Positions 51,513 to 64,000 of a stretch of 64,000 nt of DNA are shown one piece after another. Both the position numbers and the translations under genes were made by a program. Each line of letters opens with the position of its first letter. Positions within the stretch are counted from its first letter, which is position 1. This DNA is from Camelimonas fluminis. GTDB taxonomy: Bacteria; Pseudomonadota; Alphaproteobacteria; Rhizobiales; Beijerinckiaceae. The stretch covers positions 248,001 through 312,000 of the forward strand of contig NZ_BNCG01000003.1 in assembly GCF_014656355.1 (NCBI RefSeq), read 5' to 3'. The notes under the pieces were generated by a model, which was not told the DNA's origin, ran no database searches, and saw only the letters and a program-made list of their open reading frames with translations.

Positions 51513-52407
51513 GCAGGCGGGCGGCGTCGATCTTGGTGTAGCCCTGCGTGGTCGACAGGGAGGCGTGCCCCAACAGCTCCTGTATGCTGCGTAAATCCGC
51601 CCCGCCGCCCAGCAGATGGGTGGCGAATGAATGACGCAAGGCATGGGGCGTTGCGCTTTCGGGTAAATTGAGCGCCCCCCGCAAATTTTGCATGGCGAGC
51701 TGGATAATGCGCGGTGACAACGGTCCGCCACGCACGCCCACGAACAGCGGCCCGTCCGGCGGCAGGCCCCAGGGGCACTGGTTGATATAGTCGCCAACGA
51801 GCGCCGCCGCCTGAGGGAGAACCGGAGCCGAGCGGGTTTTTGCGCCCTTGCCGGTGACGGTCACCTGCTCCACGCCAGGCACGGGCGCGTCCTTGCGGCG
51901 GATCGCCAGAGCTTCGCTGATGCGCAGTCCGCTGCCGTAGAGCAGCGCCAGTACGGCGGCGTCGCGGGCCAGAACCCAGGCGGGGCGCTCATCGCCGGCG
52001 CGGCTGTCTACGTCAGTGACCGCCACGGCGGCGGCTGATGTCAGTGGCCGGGGCAGGTTGCGGGTCAGTTTTGGCCCGCGCACGGCGGCAATGGCGGCGA
52101 GCGTCACAATACCCTCCCGCTCGCAATAGCGGGCGAAGGAGCGCAGGGCGGAGAGTTGCCGCATCAGCGTGCGGTTGTCGATGTTGTCGCGGCGGCGCGA
52201 CGACAGAAAAGCGCGCAGATCCAGCGGTTTTAATGCTGCGACCTTGGCTGTGGATGGCGGCGCCCCCAGATGCGTCGTAAGAAAGGCGAAGAACTGCCGC
52301 AGATCCCGGCCGTAAGCTTCGATGGTCAGCGGCGACAGGCGGCGGACGCTGGCCAGGTGCTCGAGCCATTGCTGGAATATGGTCTGGACGTCGGTGGCGA
52401 CGATCAT
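51478..52407 (-). CDS. xerC: Tyrosine recombinase XerC
   Basis: Site-specific recombinase that with XerD resolves chromosome dimers at dif. The 309 residues show an N-terminal SAM-like DNA-binding domain (about 5-105) and the catalytic domain with Arg162 (LYGSGLRISEAL), Lys187, His255 and Arg258 (HALRHSFATHLL), His281 and nucleophile Tyr290 (LLGHASLSTTQGY). All catalytic residues are present. It is divergent from priA, a common neighbour in alphaproteobacteria. Confidence 0.95.
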   Translation of the reverse strand: MIVATDVQTIFQQWLEHLASVRRLSPLTIEAYGRDLRQFFAFLTTHLGAPPSTAKVAALKPLDLRAFLSSRRRDNIDNRTLMRQLSALRSFARYCEREGIVTLAAIAAVRGPKLTRNLPRPLTSAAAVAVTDVDSRAGDERPAWVLARDAAVLALLYGSGLRISEALAIRRKDAPVPGVEQVTVTGKGAKTRSAPVLPQAAALVGDYINQCPWGLPPDGPLFVGVRGGPLSPRIIQLAMQNLRGALNLPESATPHALRHSFATHLLGGGADLRSIQELLGHASLSTTQGYTKIDAARLLTAYDSAHPRA

Positions 52408-52640
52408 CCGCTGCTCCTCTGGTCCTCGACAGGTTGCGCCGGAACATTATCGCTGGCCGCCTAACGCGAGGTTGCCATTGGCGTCGCCAGGCGTTTTCCA
52501 GCGACGTCGACGACGCCTGGCGTGAAGTAAATGCGCCAACGCTGAATGATGGAGCGAGAATTCGGTGCAACATGAGCCGATTTTGCGCAAGGCGCGTTTT
52601 GCCACCCGGTCGCCCCCGAATCGATGTTATCTCCCCGCTC

Positions 52641-54887
52641 ATGATGAACGCCGACGACCTGGACCGGAAACCGAAGCCCTCCGATGATGACGGAGCGCCA
52701 GCTGGCGCCGCGATCATTGTCGACGTGCTGGCGCCGCTGGCCCTCGATATGGTCTGGTCGTATCTGGCGCCGCCGGAGCTGGCTTTGGCGGCGGGCGATA
52801 TTGTCCGCATTCCCTTTGGTTCGCGTGAGGTCATTGGCGTTGTTTGGGCGGTTCGCTCGCCGGGCGCCATCGCCAGCGACCGCAAGCTCAAGACCGTCAG
52901 CGGCAAATACGACGCTCCGCCGCTGCCCGATGGGTTACGGACGCTGCTCGACTGGATCGCCCGCTACACGCTGGCGCCGCGCGGCCAGGTTCTGCGCCTC
53001 GCCCTGCGTCATCCTGAGAAACTGCCGCCGGAAGCGCCGCGCGTCGCCGTGGCGGCGACCGGCAAGCTGCCCGCGCGGCTGACGCCGGCGCGACGGCGGG
53101 TGCTGGCGGCGTTGGCCGGTCACCGCGAGATGTCGCGCAAGGCGCTGGCCGAGGCGGCCGAAGTCAGCCTGACCGTCATCAATGGTTTGATCGATGACGG
53201 CTGCCTCGAAACCCACGTGTTGCTGGATGCGCCGCCGCTCGCGCCGGACCCGGATTTCGCGCCGGCGACGCTGTCAGACGGCCAGACGGCCGCCGCCGCC
53301 AGCTTGCGGGCGGCTGTAGCGGACCGGCAATTTGGCGTCACCCTGATTGAGGGCGTGACGGGCTCGGGCAAGACAGAGGTCTACTTCGAAGCGATCGCTG
53401 AAGCGTTGCGTCAGGGCTGGCAGGCGCTGGTGATGATGCCGGAAATCGCCCTGACGGCCCAGTTTCTTGACCGCTTCGCCGCCCGGTTCGGCGTGCGCCC
53501 GGCCGAGTGGCACTCGGGCGTCAGTCCCCGCCAGCGCGAGCGCATTCACGCCGGCGTCGCCAGCGGCGACATCCAGGTCGTTGCCGGCGCCCGCTCCGCG
53601 CTGTTTCTGCCGTTCAGCAAACTCGGCCTCCTCATCGTCGATGAGGAGCACGAGACCGCCTACAAGCAGGAAGACGGCGTGCATTACCACGCCCGCGACA
53701 TGGCGGTGGTGCGCGGTCGTATCGAAAGTTGCCACGTCGCGCTGGCCTCGGCGACCCCGTCCATCGAAAGCCGGGTCAACGCCATGCGCGGACGCTATGG
53801 TCATCTGCGTCTGCCGGAGCGCTATGGCCAGCGCGCCATGCCGCGCCTGTCGGCCATCGACCTGCGCAAGCAGCCGCCGCCAAAAGGGCGCTGGTTGTCA
53901 GAACCGCTGATCGAGGCTGCGCGTGAAACCCTGGCTCGCGACGAGCAGGCGTTATTTTATCTCAACCGGCGCGGCTACGCGCCGCTGACCCTGTGCCGGA
54001 GCTGCGGTCACCGCTTCCAGTGTCCCAATTGTTCGGCGTCGCTGGTCGAGCACCGCTTCCGCCGCGCCCTGATCTGTCACCACTGCGGCCATACCGAGCG
54101 GCGGCCTGACGCCTGCCCTGCCTGTGGCGAGGTTGACGCGCTGGTTCCGGCCGGGCCCGGGGTGGAGCGTCTGGCCGAGGAGGTGGCGGGGCTGTTTCCC
54201 GGCGTGCCGGCGATCACCCTGTCGAGTGATCTGGCTGGCGGTTCCGAGCGGATGCGCAAGGAGCTGGACGCCGTCGCCGCCGGTGAGTTCCGGATCATCA
54301 TTGGCACCCAGCTCGTGGCCAAGGGCCATAATTTTCCGCGTCTGACTCTGGTGGGCGTGGTTGACGCCGATGTCGGCCTCGCCACGGGCGACCCGCGTGG
54401 GGCTGAACGCACCTTCCAGATGCTGCAGCAGGTCACCGGTCGCGCCGGCCGTGGCGACGCGCCTGGTCGCGCCATTCTGCAAACGCACCAGCCGGATCAC
54501 CCGGTGATGATGGCGCTGCTGTCCGGTCAGTCGGAGCAGTTCTATGCAGAAGAGATCGGCGCCCGGGAGGCGGCGGGGCTCGCGCCGTTCGGGCGGCTGG
54601 CGGCGGTGATTGTAGCGGGGCCGGACCGGCATGCGGCGGAAACGCATGCGCAGGCCCTGGCCCGGGCCGCACACGCCATGCCTGACGTATCCGGGGACAT
54701 CATTGTGTTGGGGCCAGCCGAGGCTCCGCTGGCCATCGTGCGCGGCATGCACCGCTTCCGGCTGCTGGTCAAATGCGCCCGTCACACGGACCTGCAGGGC
54801 TTCCTGCGCGCGGTGCTCGCGGCGGCGCCCAATCCGGCGGCGCGCATGCGGGTGACTGTCGATGTCGACCCGCAAAGTTTCTTCTGA
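52641..54887 (+). CDS. priA: Primosomal replication protein N' (PriA helicase)
   Basis: 3'-5' helicase that restarts stalled replication forks. From ATG 52641 it has 748 residues, close to the family norm. There is an N-terminal DNA-binding domain, Walker A GVTGSGKTE near 237-245, the DEEH box, the zinc-binding insertion with eight cysteines (about 452-497, CRSCGHRFQCPNC and CHHCG...CPACG), and a C-terminal helicase domain with QLVAKGHNFP and QVTGRAGRG. No good ribosome site precedes the chosen start; the frame is open to 52434 but that part lacks homology. Confidence 0.96.
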   Translation: MMNADDLDRKPKPSDDDGAPAGAAIIVDVLAPLALDMVWSYLAPPELALAAGDIVRIPFGSREVIGVVWAVRSPGAIASDRKLKTVSGKYDAPPLPDGLRTLLDWIARYTLAPRGQVLRLALRHPEKLPPEAPRVAVAATGKLPARLTPARRRVLAALAGHREMSRKALAEAAEVSLTVINGLIDDGCLETHVLLDAPPLAPDPDFAPATLSDGQTAAAASLRAAVADRQFGVTLIEGVTGSGKTEVYFEAIAEALRQGWQALVMMPEIALTAQFLDRFAARFGVRPAEWHSGVSPRQRERIHAGVASGDIQVVAGARSALFLPFSKLGLLIVDEEHETAYKQEDGVHYHARDMAVVRGRIESCHVALASATPSIESRVNAMRGRYGHLRLPERYGQRAMPRLSAIDLRKQPPPKGRWLSEPLIEAARETLARDEQALFYLNRRGYAPLTLCRSCGHRFQCPNCSASLVEHRFRRALICHHCGHTERRPDACPACGEVDALVPAGPGVERLAEEVAGLFPGVPAITLSSDLAGGSERMRKELDAVAAGEFRIIIGTQLVAKGHNFPRLTLVGVVDADVGLATGDPRGAERTFQMLQQVTGRAGRGDAPGRAILQTHQPDHPVMMALLSGQSEQFYAEEIGAREAAGLAPFGRLAAVIVAGPDRHAAETHAQALARAAHAMPDVSGDIIVLGPAEAPLAIVRGMHRFRLLVKCARHTDLQGFLRAVLAAAPNPAARMRVTVDVDPQSFF

Positions 54888-55373
54888 CGATGATGTTACG
54901 CGCAACAAGGACGCGTGGTCCGGCCTGTGATCTGACGCGCGCGGATCCAGACCCCGCGCAATTGCTGATTCGATGCGACGGACCGCGACGCATCCTGAAC
55001 GCAAATGCAATGTTTTTCCTGTCATCCGGCCGTATGACGGGCGCTTCCTGTGAAAAGCTGTGAACGCCGGGGATTGTCATGGCGCCTGCACGCGCCAGCA
55101 TGAAGCAGCCGCTGTTGTTCGCGCAAATCGTTGGCCGTGGCGTCGGCGTTCGCCGTGCTTCTGCCCCGCGCGCCCCAATCCTGGCGCAAACATGACCACG
55201 TTGCGACGTTCAGGCGCCTGCAAGCGGTTGCGCCCCAATAATCCCCATGATAGGGGACCTGCCAACGGGCGGCTGAAACGCTTCCCGCTCCCTGTCCATG
55301 TGCTCGCGCAGCCATGTGCGTCATTGACGTGACGCCACGTGAGTCGCCGTGAGCCTGAAAGTGAGACGCCGAC
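54888..55373. other. priA/atpH intergenic region
   Basis: About 490 bases. Frames on both strands are short and unlike known proteins. A small dyad (ccccatgatagggg, near 55244-55257) lies about 115 bases before atpH, next to a weak TTGCGC element; the atp promoter probably lies in this half. I see no clear terminator for priA. Confidence 0.45.
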
Positions 55374-57478
<2,105 letters not shown>

Positions 57479-57494
57479 TTGAAGGGCGCATTGC

Positions 57495-58376
57495 ATGGCC
57501 TCGCTCAAGGATCTTCGCAATCGCATCGCCTCGGTGAAGGCGACGCAGAAAATCACCAAGGCCATGCAGATGGTCGCGGCGGCAAAGCTCCGCCGCGCCC
57601 AGAGCGCGGCTGAAGCCGCGCGCCCGTTTGCCGAGCGCATGGGCCAGGTGTTGGGTAATCTCGCCTCGGGCGTTGTCGGTCAGCCAGGCGCTCCGCGTCT
57701 GCTCGCCGGCACAGGCTCCGACAAGGTGCATCTGCTGGTGGTCTGCACCGGTGAGCGTGGTCTCGCCGGCGCCTTCAACTCATCGATCGTCCGTCTGGCC
57801 CGTGAACAGGCCCAGGCGCTGATCGCCGAAGGCAAGACGGTCAAGATGCTTCTTGTCGGCAAGAAGGGCTACGACGCCCTTCGTCGCCAGTTCGACGACA
57901 AGATCATTGAGTACATCGAACTGCGGTCGGTCAAGAACCTGACGTGGGACGTGGCGGACGAGATCGGCCGCAAGGTTCTGGCGCTGTATGACGCCGGCGA
58001 GTTCGACATCGCCACGCTGTTCTACGCCCGCTTCCAGTCGGTGATTTCGCAGGTGCCGACGGCGCAGCAGATCATTCCGGCCGAGATCCCGGCCGATGGC
58101 GTCGGCGACAAGCTCGGCGGCGCTGTCTACGACTATGAGCCGAGCGAGGAGGAAATCCTCGAATCGCTCCTGCCGCGCAACGTGACGGTTCAGATCCTGC
58201 GCGCGCTTCTGGAGAACAACGCGTCGTTCTACGGTGCCCAGATGAGTGCCATGGACAATGCGACCCGCAACGCGGGCGAGATGATCCGCAAGCAGACGCT
58301 GCTCTACAACCGCACGCGTCAGGCGATGATCACGAAGGAACTGATCGAGATCATTTCCGGCGCTGAGGCGCTCTGA
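57495..58376 (+). CDS. atpG: F1Fo ATP synthase gamma subunit
   Basis: Central rotor shaft of F1. The 293-residue protein has the N-terminal coiled-coil helix ([30 protein letters not shown]) and the C-terminal helix [41 protein letters not shown] region, both typical. It lies 16 bases after atpA. Confidence 0.97.
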   Translation: MASLKDLRNRIASVKATQKITKAMQMVAAAKLRRAQSAAEAARPFAERMGQVLGNLASGVVGQPGAPRLLAGTGSDKVHLLVVCTGERGLAGAFNSSIVRLAREQAQALIAEGKTVKMLLVGKKGYDALRRQFDDKIIEYIELRSVKNLTWDVADEIGRKVLALYDAGEFDIATLFYARFQSVISQVPTAQQIIPAEIPADGVGDKLGGAVYDYEPSEEEILESLLPRNVTVQILRALLENNASFYGAQMSAMDNATRNAGEMIRKQTLLYNRTRQAMITKELIEIISGAEAL

Positions 58377-59966
<1,590 letters not shown>

Positions 59967-59974
59967 TGAAGGCT

Positions 59975-59998
59975 CGCGGACCCGTCATCGGGTCCGCG
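59975..59998 (+). other. Intercistronic hairpin between atpD and atpC
   Basis: Perfect 9-base arms (cgcggaccc, gggtccgcg) around a 6-base loop, without a T run, just after the atpD stop. It could protect upstream mRNA or lower atpC expression. Confidence 0.55.
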
Positions 59999-60098
59999 CA
60001 CCGCCCGCTCCGGTTTTGACACCTGCGGAGCGCGGCGAGGTCCAGACCCGCGACGTGATCCGGCCATGGCGCCGGACGCCCTATTGGAGCAGCGCCCC

Positions 60099-60500
60099 AT
60101 GGCGGAAAACTTCCACTTCGAGCTGGTCGCCCCGGAGCGCCTGCTGTTCTCCGGCGACGTTGAGGCAGTCATCGTTCCGTCCGTGGACGGCGACCTGACT
60201 GTTCTGGCGCATCACGCGCCGCTGATGGCCGTGCTGAAGCCGGGCCTGATCACGGTTGAATCGGCTGGCAAGGCGCAGGCGATTTTCGTTCGCGGCGGCT
60301 TCGCCGACATCCGTCCGGATGGACTGACCATCCTCGCTGAACAGGCCGTGCCGGTCGAGGAACTGACGGACGACCTGATCGACGTGGTCATCAACGACGC
60401 CGAGCGGGCTGTCGATGCGGCCACGGACGACGACCAGCGCCGCGTGGCTCTGGAGCGGCTTGGGCAGCTGAAGGAAGTCCGCGGTTTACTGCAGAGCTGA
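60099..60500 (+). CDS. atpC: F1Fo ATP synthase epsilon subunit
   Basis: Rotor subunit that also inhibits ATP hydrolysis. The 133 residues begin MAENFHFELVAPERLLFSGDVE (beta-sandwich domain, about 1-85) and end with a short helical domain. ATG 60099 has GGAG upstream. It closes atpHAGDC and is followed by a terminator at 60575. Confidence 0.95.
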   Translation: MAENFHFELVAPERLLFSGDVEAVIVPSVDGDLTVLAHHAPLMAVLKPGLITVESAGKAQAIFVRGGFADIRPDGLTILAEQAVPVEELTDDLIDVVINDAERAVDAATDDDQRRVALERLGQLKEVRGLLQS

Positions 60501-60574
60501 AAAGCTGAGGCAGGCCTGCCCTGATTTGACGCAGGGCGGTTTACGCGATTTTCGCCGCGTTCCGGTATAAACAG

Positions 60575-60610
60575 CATCCCGGCCTCCTGAGGTCGGGATG
60601 TTCTGTTTTT
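60575..60610 (+). terminator. Rho-independent terminator of the atp operon
   Basis: Twelve-base arms (catcccggcctc with gaggtcgggatg, one G-T pair), then ttctgttttt. Confidence 0.9.
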
Positions 60611-60832
60611 GGCGTCGTGCGCGTCGGAACGGGACATGGCGCCGGCCGATGCGCGATCGCGGATAGCGGCAGGTCGGTTGAGGTCGTGTTTCGGGGCAAG
60701 CTCCGTTCTTGCAGGGGTGGAGCGCTGTCCTGCCTCTTTGAATTTGCAGCGTTTCCCGACGCCTGATTACGCCTGCACCGGGCAGGCGCTCCAGCTGGTC
60801 GGGTTCATGCGCGACGGCGCGGGCAGGGACCA
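60611..60832. other. Region between the atp terminator and ccmC
   Basis: About 220 bases with no credible gene; presumably it holds the ccmC promoter. I could not identify a clear -35/-10 pair. Confidence 0.4.
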
Positions 60833-61621
60833 ATGCCGGCGTCGAACCGTCTCGGGGCGTTGAGAATGATGGCATTCGCCAACCCATGGGTGTTCATGAA
60901 GTGGTCCGGGCGCCTGCTGCCGTGGCTGACAGCCATTGCGATGCTGGCGCTTGCCGGAGCCCTGTGGCTGGCGTGGCGTGCGCCGGCGGATTATCAGCAG
61001 GGCGATTCGGTGCGGATCATGTTCGTACATGTGCCTGCAGCCTGGCTGGCCCTGTTCATGTACGCCATCATGACCGTTTCGGCGCTTGGCACCCTGGTGT
61101 GGCGGCACCCGCTGGCGGATGTTTCGCAGCGCGCCGCCGCGCCAGTCGGCATGGTGTTCACCCTGTTGTGCCTCATTACCGGATCGATCTGGGGCAAGCC
61201 CATGTGGGGAGCCTGGTGGGTTTGGGACGCCCGGCTGACCTCGGTGTTGGTGCTGTTCCTGATGTATTGCGGCGTGCTGGCGCTCTGGCGGGCGATGGAA
61301 GATCCGCTGCGCGCCGCGCGCGCCGTCGCCATCCTGACGATCGTCGGTTTTATCAACGTGCCAATCATCAAGTTTTCCGTGGACTGGTGGAACACCCTGC
61401 ACCAGCCAGCTTCCGTGCTTCGCCTCGAAGGCCCGGCGATGCATCCGGCCATGCTGTGGCCGTTGCTGGCGATGGCCGGCGCCATGAGCCTCGTCGCCAT
61501 CTGCCTGCATATGGCTGGCATGCGTACCGAGGTGCTGCGCCGCAGCATCCGGACGCGGCGCATCGTGCTGCTTGACCGCATGTCGCGGGCGGCGGCCGAA
61601 CCTGTTGGCTCTGCGCCATGA
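60833..61621 (+). CDS. ccmC: Heme-handling membrane protein CcmC
   Basis: Inner-membrane protein that loads heme onto CcmE in cytochrome c maturation. The 262-residue protein has six membrane segments and the tryptophan-rich motif WGKPMWGAWWVWDARLTS flanked by histidines in VHVPAAW and the later MHPAML segment. ATG 60833 follows an AGGGA ribosome site; ATG 60866 (MMAFANPW) is an alternative. It is separated from ccmAB and is translationally coupled to ccmD by a 4-base overlap. Confidence 0.95.
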   Translation: MPASNRLGALRMMAFANPWVFMKWSGRLLPWLTAIAMLALAGALWLAWRAPADYQQGDSVRIMFVHVPAAWLALFMYAIMTVSALGTLVWRHPLADVSQRAAAPVGMVFTLLCLITGSIWGKPMWGAWWVWDARLTSVLVLFLMYCGVLALWRAMEDPLRAARAVAILTIVGFINVPIIKFSVDWWNTLHQPASVLRLEGPAMHPAMLWPLLAMAGAMSLVAICLHMAGMRTEVLRRSIRTRRIVLLDRMSRAAAEPVGSAP

Positions 61622-61809
61622 CCGGGACCTATGCCGGATATGTCATCGCCGCCTATGCGGTGGCGTTCGTGCTGCTGGCTGGCCTGACCCTGTGGACGGT
61701 GCATGGGGCGCGACAGGCGAGGCGCGAGTTCGATCGCGTCAAGGCTGAGGGCCTCCATGTCGCCGGGCGTCGCGCCAACCGGACGCCGGATACGGGGCCG
61801 CAGCCATGA
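61618..61809 (+). CDS. ccmD: Heme exporter protein CcmD
   Basis: Small membrane protein of 63 residues that completes CcmABCD and helps release holo-CcmE. It has a single membrane helix (about 6-28, with the typical YAGYVIAAYAVAF) followed by a basic cytoplasmic stretch (ARQARREFDRVKAEG). It overlaps ccmC and ccmG by four bases each. Confidence 0.92.
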   Translation: MTGTYAGYVIAAYAVAFVLLAGLTLWTVHGARQARREFDRVKAEGLHVAGRRANRTPDTGPQP

Positions 61810-62393
61810 GCGATGCGGACGGACGGGTGGGCACCCGGCGATTGCTGATGGCCGCGCCGCTGGTGTTTTTCGCCCTCATCGCCGCTTTGCTCGGCTGGCG
61901 GCTGTGGAGCGGCGGCGACCCCTCCATCGTGCCTTCGGCGCTCGTTGGCAGGAAGGCGCCGGCGTTGGTTCTGCCGCCGCTGGAAGGTTTGAAGAGAGCC
62001 GATGGCGCATCGTCTCCAGGTTTGACGCAATTCCTGATCGGCGACGGAACGCCGGTCGTGGTGAATTTCTGGGCCTCCTGGTGTGGGCCATGCCGTATCG
62101 AGCACCCGCAATTGATGCGGCTGGCGCAGGAAGGGCGGATTCGCCTGCTTGGCGTCAACTACAAGGACGTGGCGGAGAACGCCCGCCGCTTTCTCGGCCA
62201 GCTCGGCGATCCCTTCGTCGCCGTGGGGGTCGATCGGGACGGGGCGACGGCGGTGAACTGGGGCGTCTATGGCGTTCCGGAGACATTCATCGTTGATGGG
62301 GCAGGGATCATCCGCTACCGGCATGTGGGGCCGTTGACGGAAGAGGCGCTGCGGGGGGCTTTCGGCGCGGAACTGGCCAAACTGGCGCGCTGA
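61806..62393 (+). CDS. ccmG: Thiol:disulfide interchange protein CcmG (DsbE)
   Basis: Membrane-anchored periplasmic thioredoxin that keeps apocytochrome c cysteines reduced for heme attachment. The 195-residue protein has an N-terminal anchor (about 13-34), the WASWCGPC active site with Cys93 and Cys96, and YGVPETFIVDGAG with the cis-proline. It is the last of ccmCDG; the cyclase gene follows after about 50 bases. Confidence 0.95.
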   Translation: MSDADGRVGTRRLLMAAPLVFFALIAALLGWRLWSGGDPSIVPSALVGRKAPALVLPPLEGLKRADGASSPGLTQFLIGDGTPVVVNFWASWCGPCRIEHPQLMRLAQEGRIRLLGVNYKDVAENARRFLGQLGDPFVAVGVDRDGATAVNWGVYGVPETFIVDGAGIIRYRHVGPLTEEALRGAFGAELAKLAR

Positions 62394-62445
62394 CAGGCGT
62401 TTGCTGTTTTTGGACATGGGGCCCGCCAGGCTGTTGAGGAGTGCG

Positions 62446-63786
62446 ATGGCCAGACCGATGCCGTCCCAGGGGCGGGAGCTGTTGCGCACGGCTGACCTGG
62501 GCGCGGAGCGCCAGGTCAGCTATGTGCGCATTGCCACCGCGCTGCTGCTGCTGGTGGTGCTGTGGCTGCTGACGACGCCCGAAGACTACGCCAATCACGA
62601 ATCAGCGGTCATGCTGTGGGCGGCCGAGGCCTCCCTCATTGTGCTTTTCCTGTCGGGCGTGATTGCGCTGGCGCTGGTGCAAACCAAACGCTGGCGGCCG
62701 TGGATGGCCTATCTCACCGTCACGGTCGATACCGGCGTGGTTCTGGCCAATCTCGCCATGACCGCCGCAGCGAGCAGGCTTAGCGGTGATTTCCTTGCCG
62801 CATATCCGGCCGCCAGCGGCATCCCGCTGATCCTGGTGACGTCGATCGTCCGTATGCGCCCGGCGGTGCAGGCCTACACCGGCCTGCTGATCATCGCTGG
62901 CGCGCTGGCGATCGCGATGCTTCACGGCCATATGGATTATCCTGAGCGACAGCCTCTGGTTGGACCGCTGGCCCCGATGTTCGGCGACAACGCCAACGCC
63001 ACCCGCGTGCTCATCCTGATCGGCATGGCGATGATTACCTGGGTCGCCGCCGTCCGTGGCCGGGCCATGCTGCTGCGGGCCGTGGACGAAACGCGGCGGC
63101 GCATGAATCTCGGTCGCTATCTGCCGTCCGAGCTGTCGCAGATCCTCGCCACGGAAAGCATGGATGACCTCAAGCAGGGTAGCCGCAAGAAGGTTGGGCT
63201 GCTGTTCGTCGACATCCGTAACTCCACCTCGATGGAAGAAAGTCTCGACGCGCGCTCGCTCAGCGTGATGATCAACGCCTTTCGCGATCACCTGACCCGG
63301 ATCGCGCAGAAGCATGACGCGGTCATCGACAAATTCATTGGCGATGGCGCATTCCTCGTCTGCGGGCTGCTTGACGCGCGGCCAGACGACGCCCGCCGCA
63401 CCATCGCCTGCGCCGTTGAAATCGTGCAGACCATGGAGTTGTGGTCACGCGAGCGCGAGGCGGAGGGCGAACCGCCGGTGCGGGTGGGCGCGGGGGTGCA
63501 TTTCGGCGAGGCGTTCGTTGGCGCCATCGGCAATGACGACCGGCTGGAGTTCACGGTGCTTGGCGACGCCGTCAATGTCGCGGCGCGGCTGGAGCAGGCC
63601 ACCAAGACCTGCCACACGCCGCTGCTGGTTTCGGGCGACGCGGTGGCGGCGGCGGGAGACGATACGCCGAGACGGCTGGCCGGCTACAGATTCGTCGGCG
63701 CCGAGCAGTTGCGCGGTCGCCTGGAGCCGGTGCCGGTCTATGCGCCGCTGGCTACCGACCGGCTGGCGCAACGACCGCACAACTGA
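62446..63786 (+). CDS. Membrane-bound class III adenylate/guanylate cyclase
   Basis: A 446-residue protein. About six membrane segments (30-210) precede a class III catalytic domain (about 245-440). Metal-binding Asp256 (LLFVDIRNST) and Asp300 (DKFIGDGAF), Lys296, Thr370 (EFTVLGD), and the transition-state Asn377 and Arg381 (NVAARLE) are all visible. The Lys/Thr pair suggests ATP as substrate, so cAMP is the likely product, but that is inference. ATG 62446 has GAGGAG five bases upstream; the frame opens earlier without need. Confidence 0.9.
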   Translation: MARPMPSQGRELLRTADLGAERQVSYVRIATALLLLVVLWLLTTPEDYANHESAVMLWAAEASLIVLFLSGVIALALVQTKRWRPWMAYLTVTVDTGVVLANLAMTAAASRLSGDFLAAYPAASGIPLILVTSIVRMRPAVQAYTGLLIIAGALAIAMLHGHMDYPERQPLVGPLAPMFGDNANATRVLILIGMAMITWVAAVRGRAMLLRAVDETRRRMNLGRYLPSELSQILATESMDDLKQGSRKKVGLLFVDIRNSTSMEESLDARSLSVMINAFRDHLTRIAQKHDAVIDKFIGDGAFLVCGLLDARPDDARRTIACAVEIVQTMELWSREREAEGEPPVRVGAGVHFGEAFVGAIGNDDRLEFTVLGDAVNVAARLEQATKTCHTPLLVSGDAVAAAGDDTPRRLAGYRFVGAEQLRGRLEPVPVYAPLATDRLAQRPHN

Positions 63787-63867
63787 TGCTGACAATGGGT
63801 TCAGGCTCGCCGGCGCGCTGACGCCTCCGCCGCCAGCAGGGCCAAGGCGCGTGCGGGGAAGCAACCC

Positions 63868-63893
63868 ATTCACCCGGCTCATTCACCCGGCTC
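63868..63893. repeat. Short tandem repeat, 13 bases twice
   Basis: attcacccggctc occurs twice in direct succession in the gap between the cyclase gene and the next gene on the other strand. Probably a slippage duplication. Confidence 0.7.
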
Positions 63894-63907
63894 ATGGAAT
63901 TTCGGCG

Positions 63908-64000
63908 TTACTCGATCAGCGAATTGGGATCGCCGTGGGGCTCCGGCTCCGCGTCTTCCGGCAGGGTGTGGCGCATGATCAGCGGCGTCTGCGCCAGGGC
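63908..64000 (-). CDS. C-terminal end of a probable septation protein A (IspZ/YciB), partial
   Basis: Only the last 30 codons lie in the window; the minus strand reads ALAQTPLIMRHTLPEDAEPE to the stop at 63908-63910. The segment TPLIMRH with an acidic tail resembles the C terminus of YciB/IspZ inner-membrane proteins, and this gene often lies beside ccmCDG in Hyphomicrobiales. The assignment rests on a short match and on context. Confidence 0.5.
   Translation of the reverse strand, partial: ALAQTPLIMRHTLPEDAEPEPHGDPNSLIE

Overview
The window is GC-rich chromosomal DNA from an alphaproteobacterium, most likely of the order Hyphomicrobiales (Rhizobiales). The clearest markers are an AcpXL-type acyl carrier protein with its very-long-chain fatty acid (VLCFA) genes, an Omp19-like inhibitor lipoprotein, a sucCDAB-lpd operon preceded by an mdh-family gene, an atpHAGDC operon next to priA, and a mesaconyl-CoA hydratase of the ethylmalonyl-CoA pathway. 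I cannot name the genus from sequence alone. I see no insertion sequence, prophage, CRISPR array, rRNA or tRNA; almost everything is core chromosomal.

Layout. 0-14.8 kb: leuS, a YggS-type PLP protein, an L,D-transpeptidase, an orphan OmpR-type response regulator with a cyclic-nucleotide-binding protein, xthA, lolA and ftsK, then glnK-amtB behind a good sigma-54 promoter, a possible divergent small RNA with its own terminator, and tesB. 14.9-20.4 kb: a UbiH-family hydroxylase, an isolated fcl-like gene behind an AT-rich leader, and rfbBCD (dTDP-rhamnose). 20.5-24.9 kb: ccmAB divergent from acnA. 25.0-33.5 kb: a Wzm/Wzt polysaccharide exporter divergent from the lipid A VLCFA cluster (acpXL, fabZ, two ketosynthase-family genes, fabG, an MDR reductase), ending with mch. 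33.6-38.5 kb: a LysR regulator divergent from sdhCDAB. 38.6-41.2 kb: an Omp19-like lipoprotein, zapE and a TetR regulator. 41.5-50.9 kb: an mdh-family gene, sucC, sucD, sucA, sucB and lpd. 50.9-55 kb: a small membrane protein, xerC and priA. 55.3-60.5 kb: F1 ATP synthase. 60.8-64 kb: ccmCDG, a membrane class III cyclase and the end of a probable ispZ/yciB gene.

Two themes dominate. One is central respiration: acnA, sdh, suc, lpd, atp and cytochrome c maturation. The other is the envelope: rhamnose and fucose-type sugars, an O-polysaccharide ABC exporter, VLCFA for lipid A, LolA, Omp19-like and an L,D-transpeptidase.

The most unusual observations are two genes whose proteins keep the fold of an enzyme but have lost its catalytic residues, each next to functional partners. 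The mdh-family protein at the head of the suc operon lacks the catalytic histidine, both active-site-loop arginines, the NPxD asparagine and aspartate, and the Asp/Arg of the substrate motif. The first ketosynthase of the VLCFA cluster lacks the active-site cysteine and one histidine, and sits just upstream of an intact ketosynthase, like the KS/chain-length-factor pairs of aromatic polyketide synthases. With fabG, fabZ and an MDR protein that has only structural-zinc ligands, the cluster appears to encode a complete dedicated elongation cycle.
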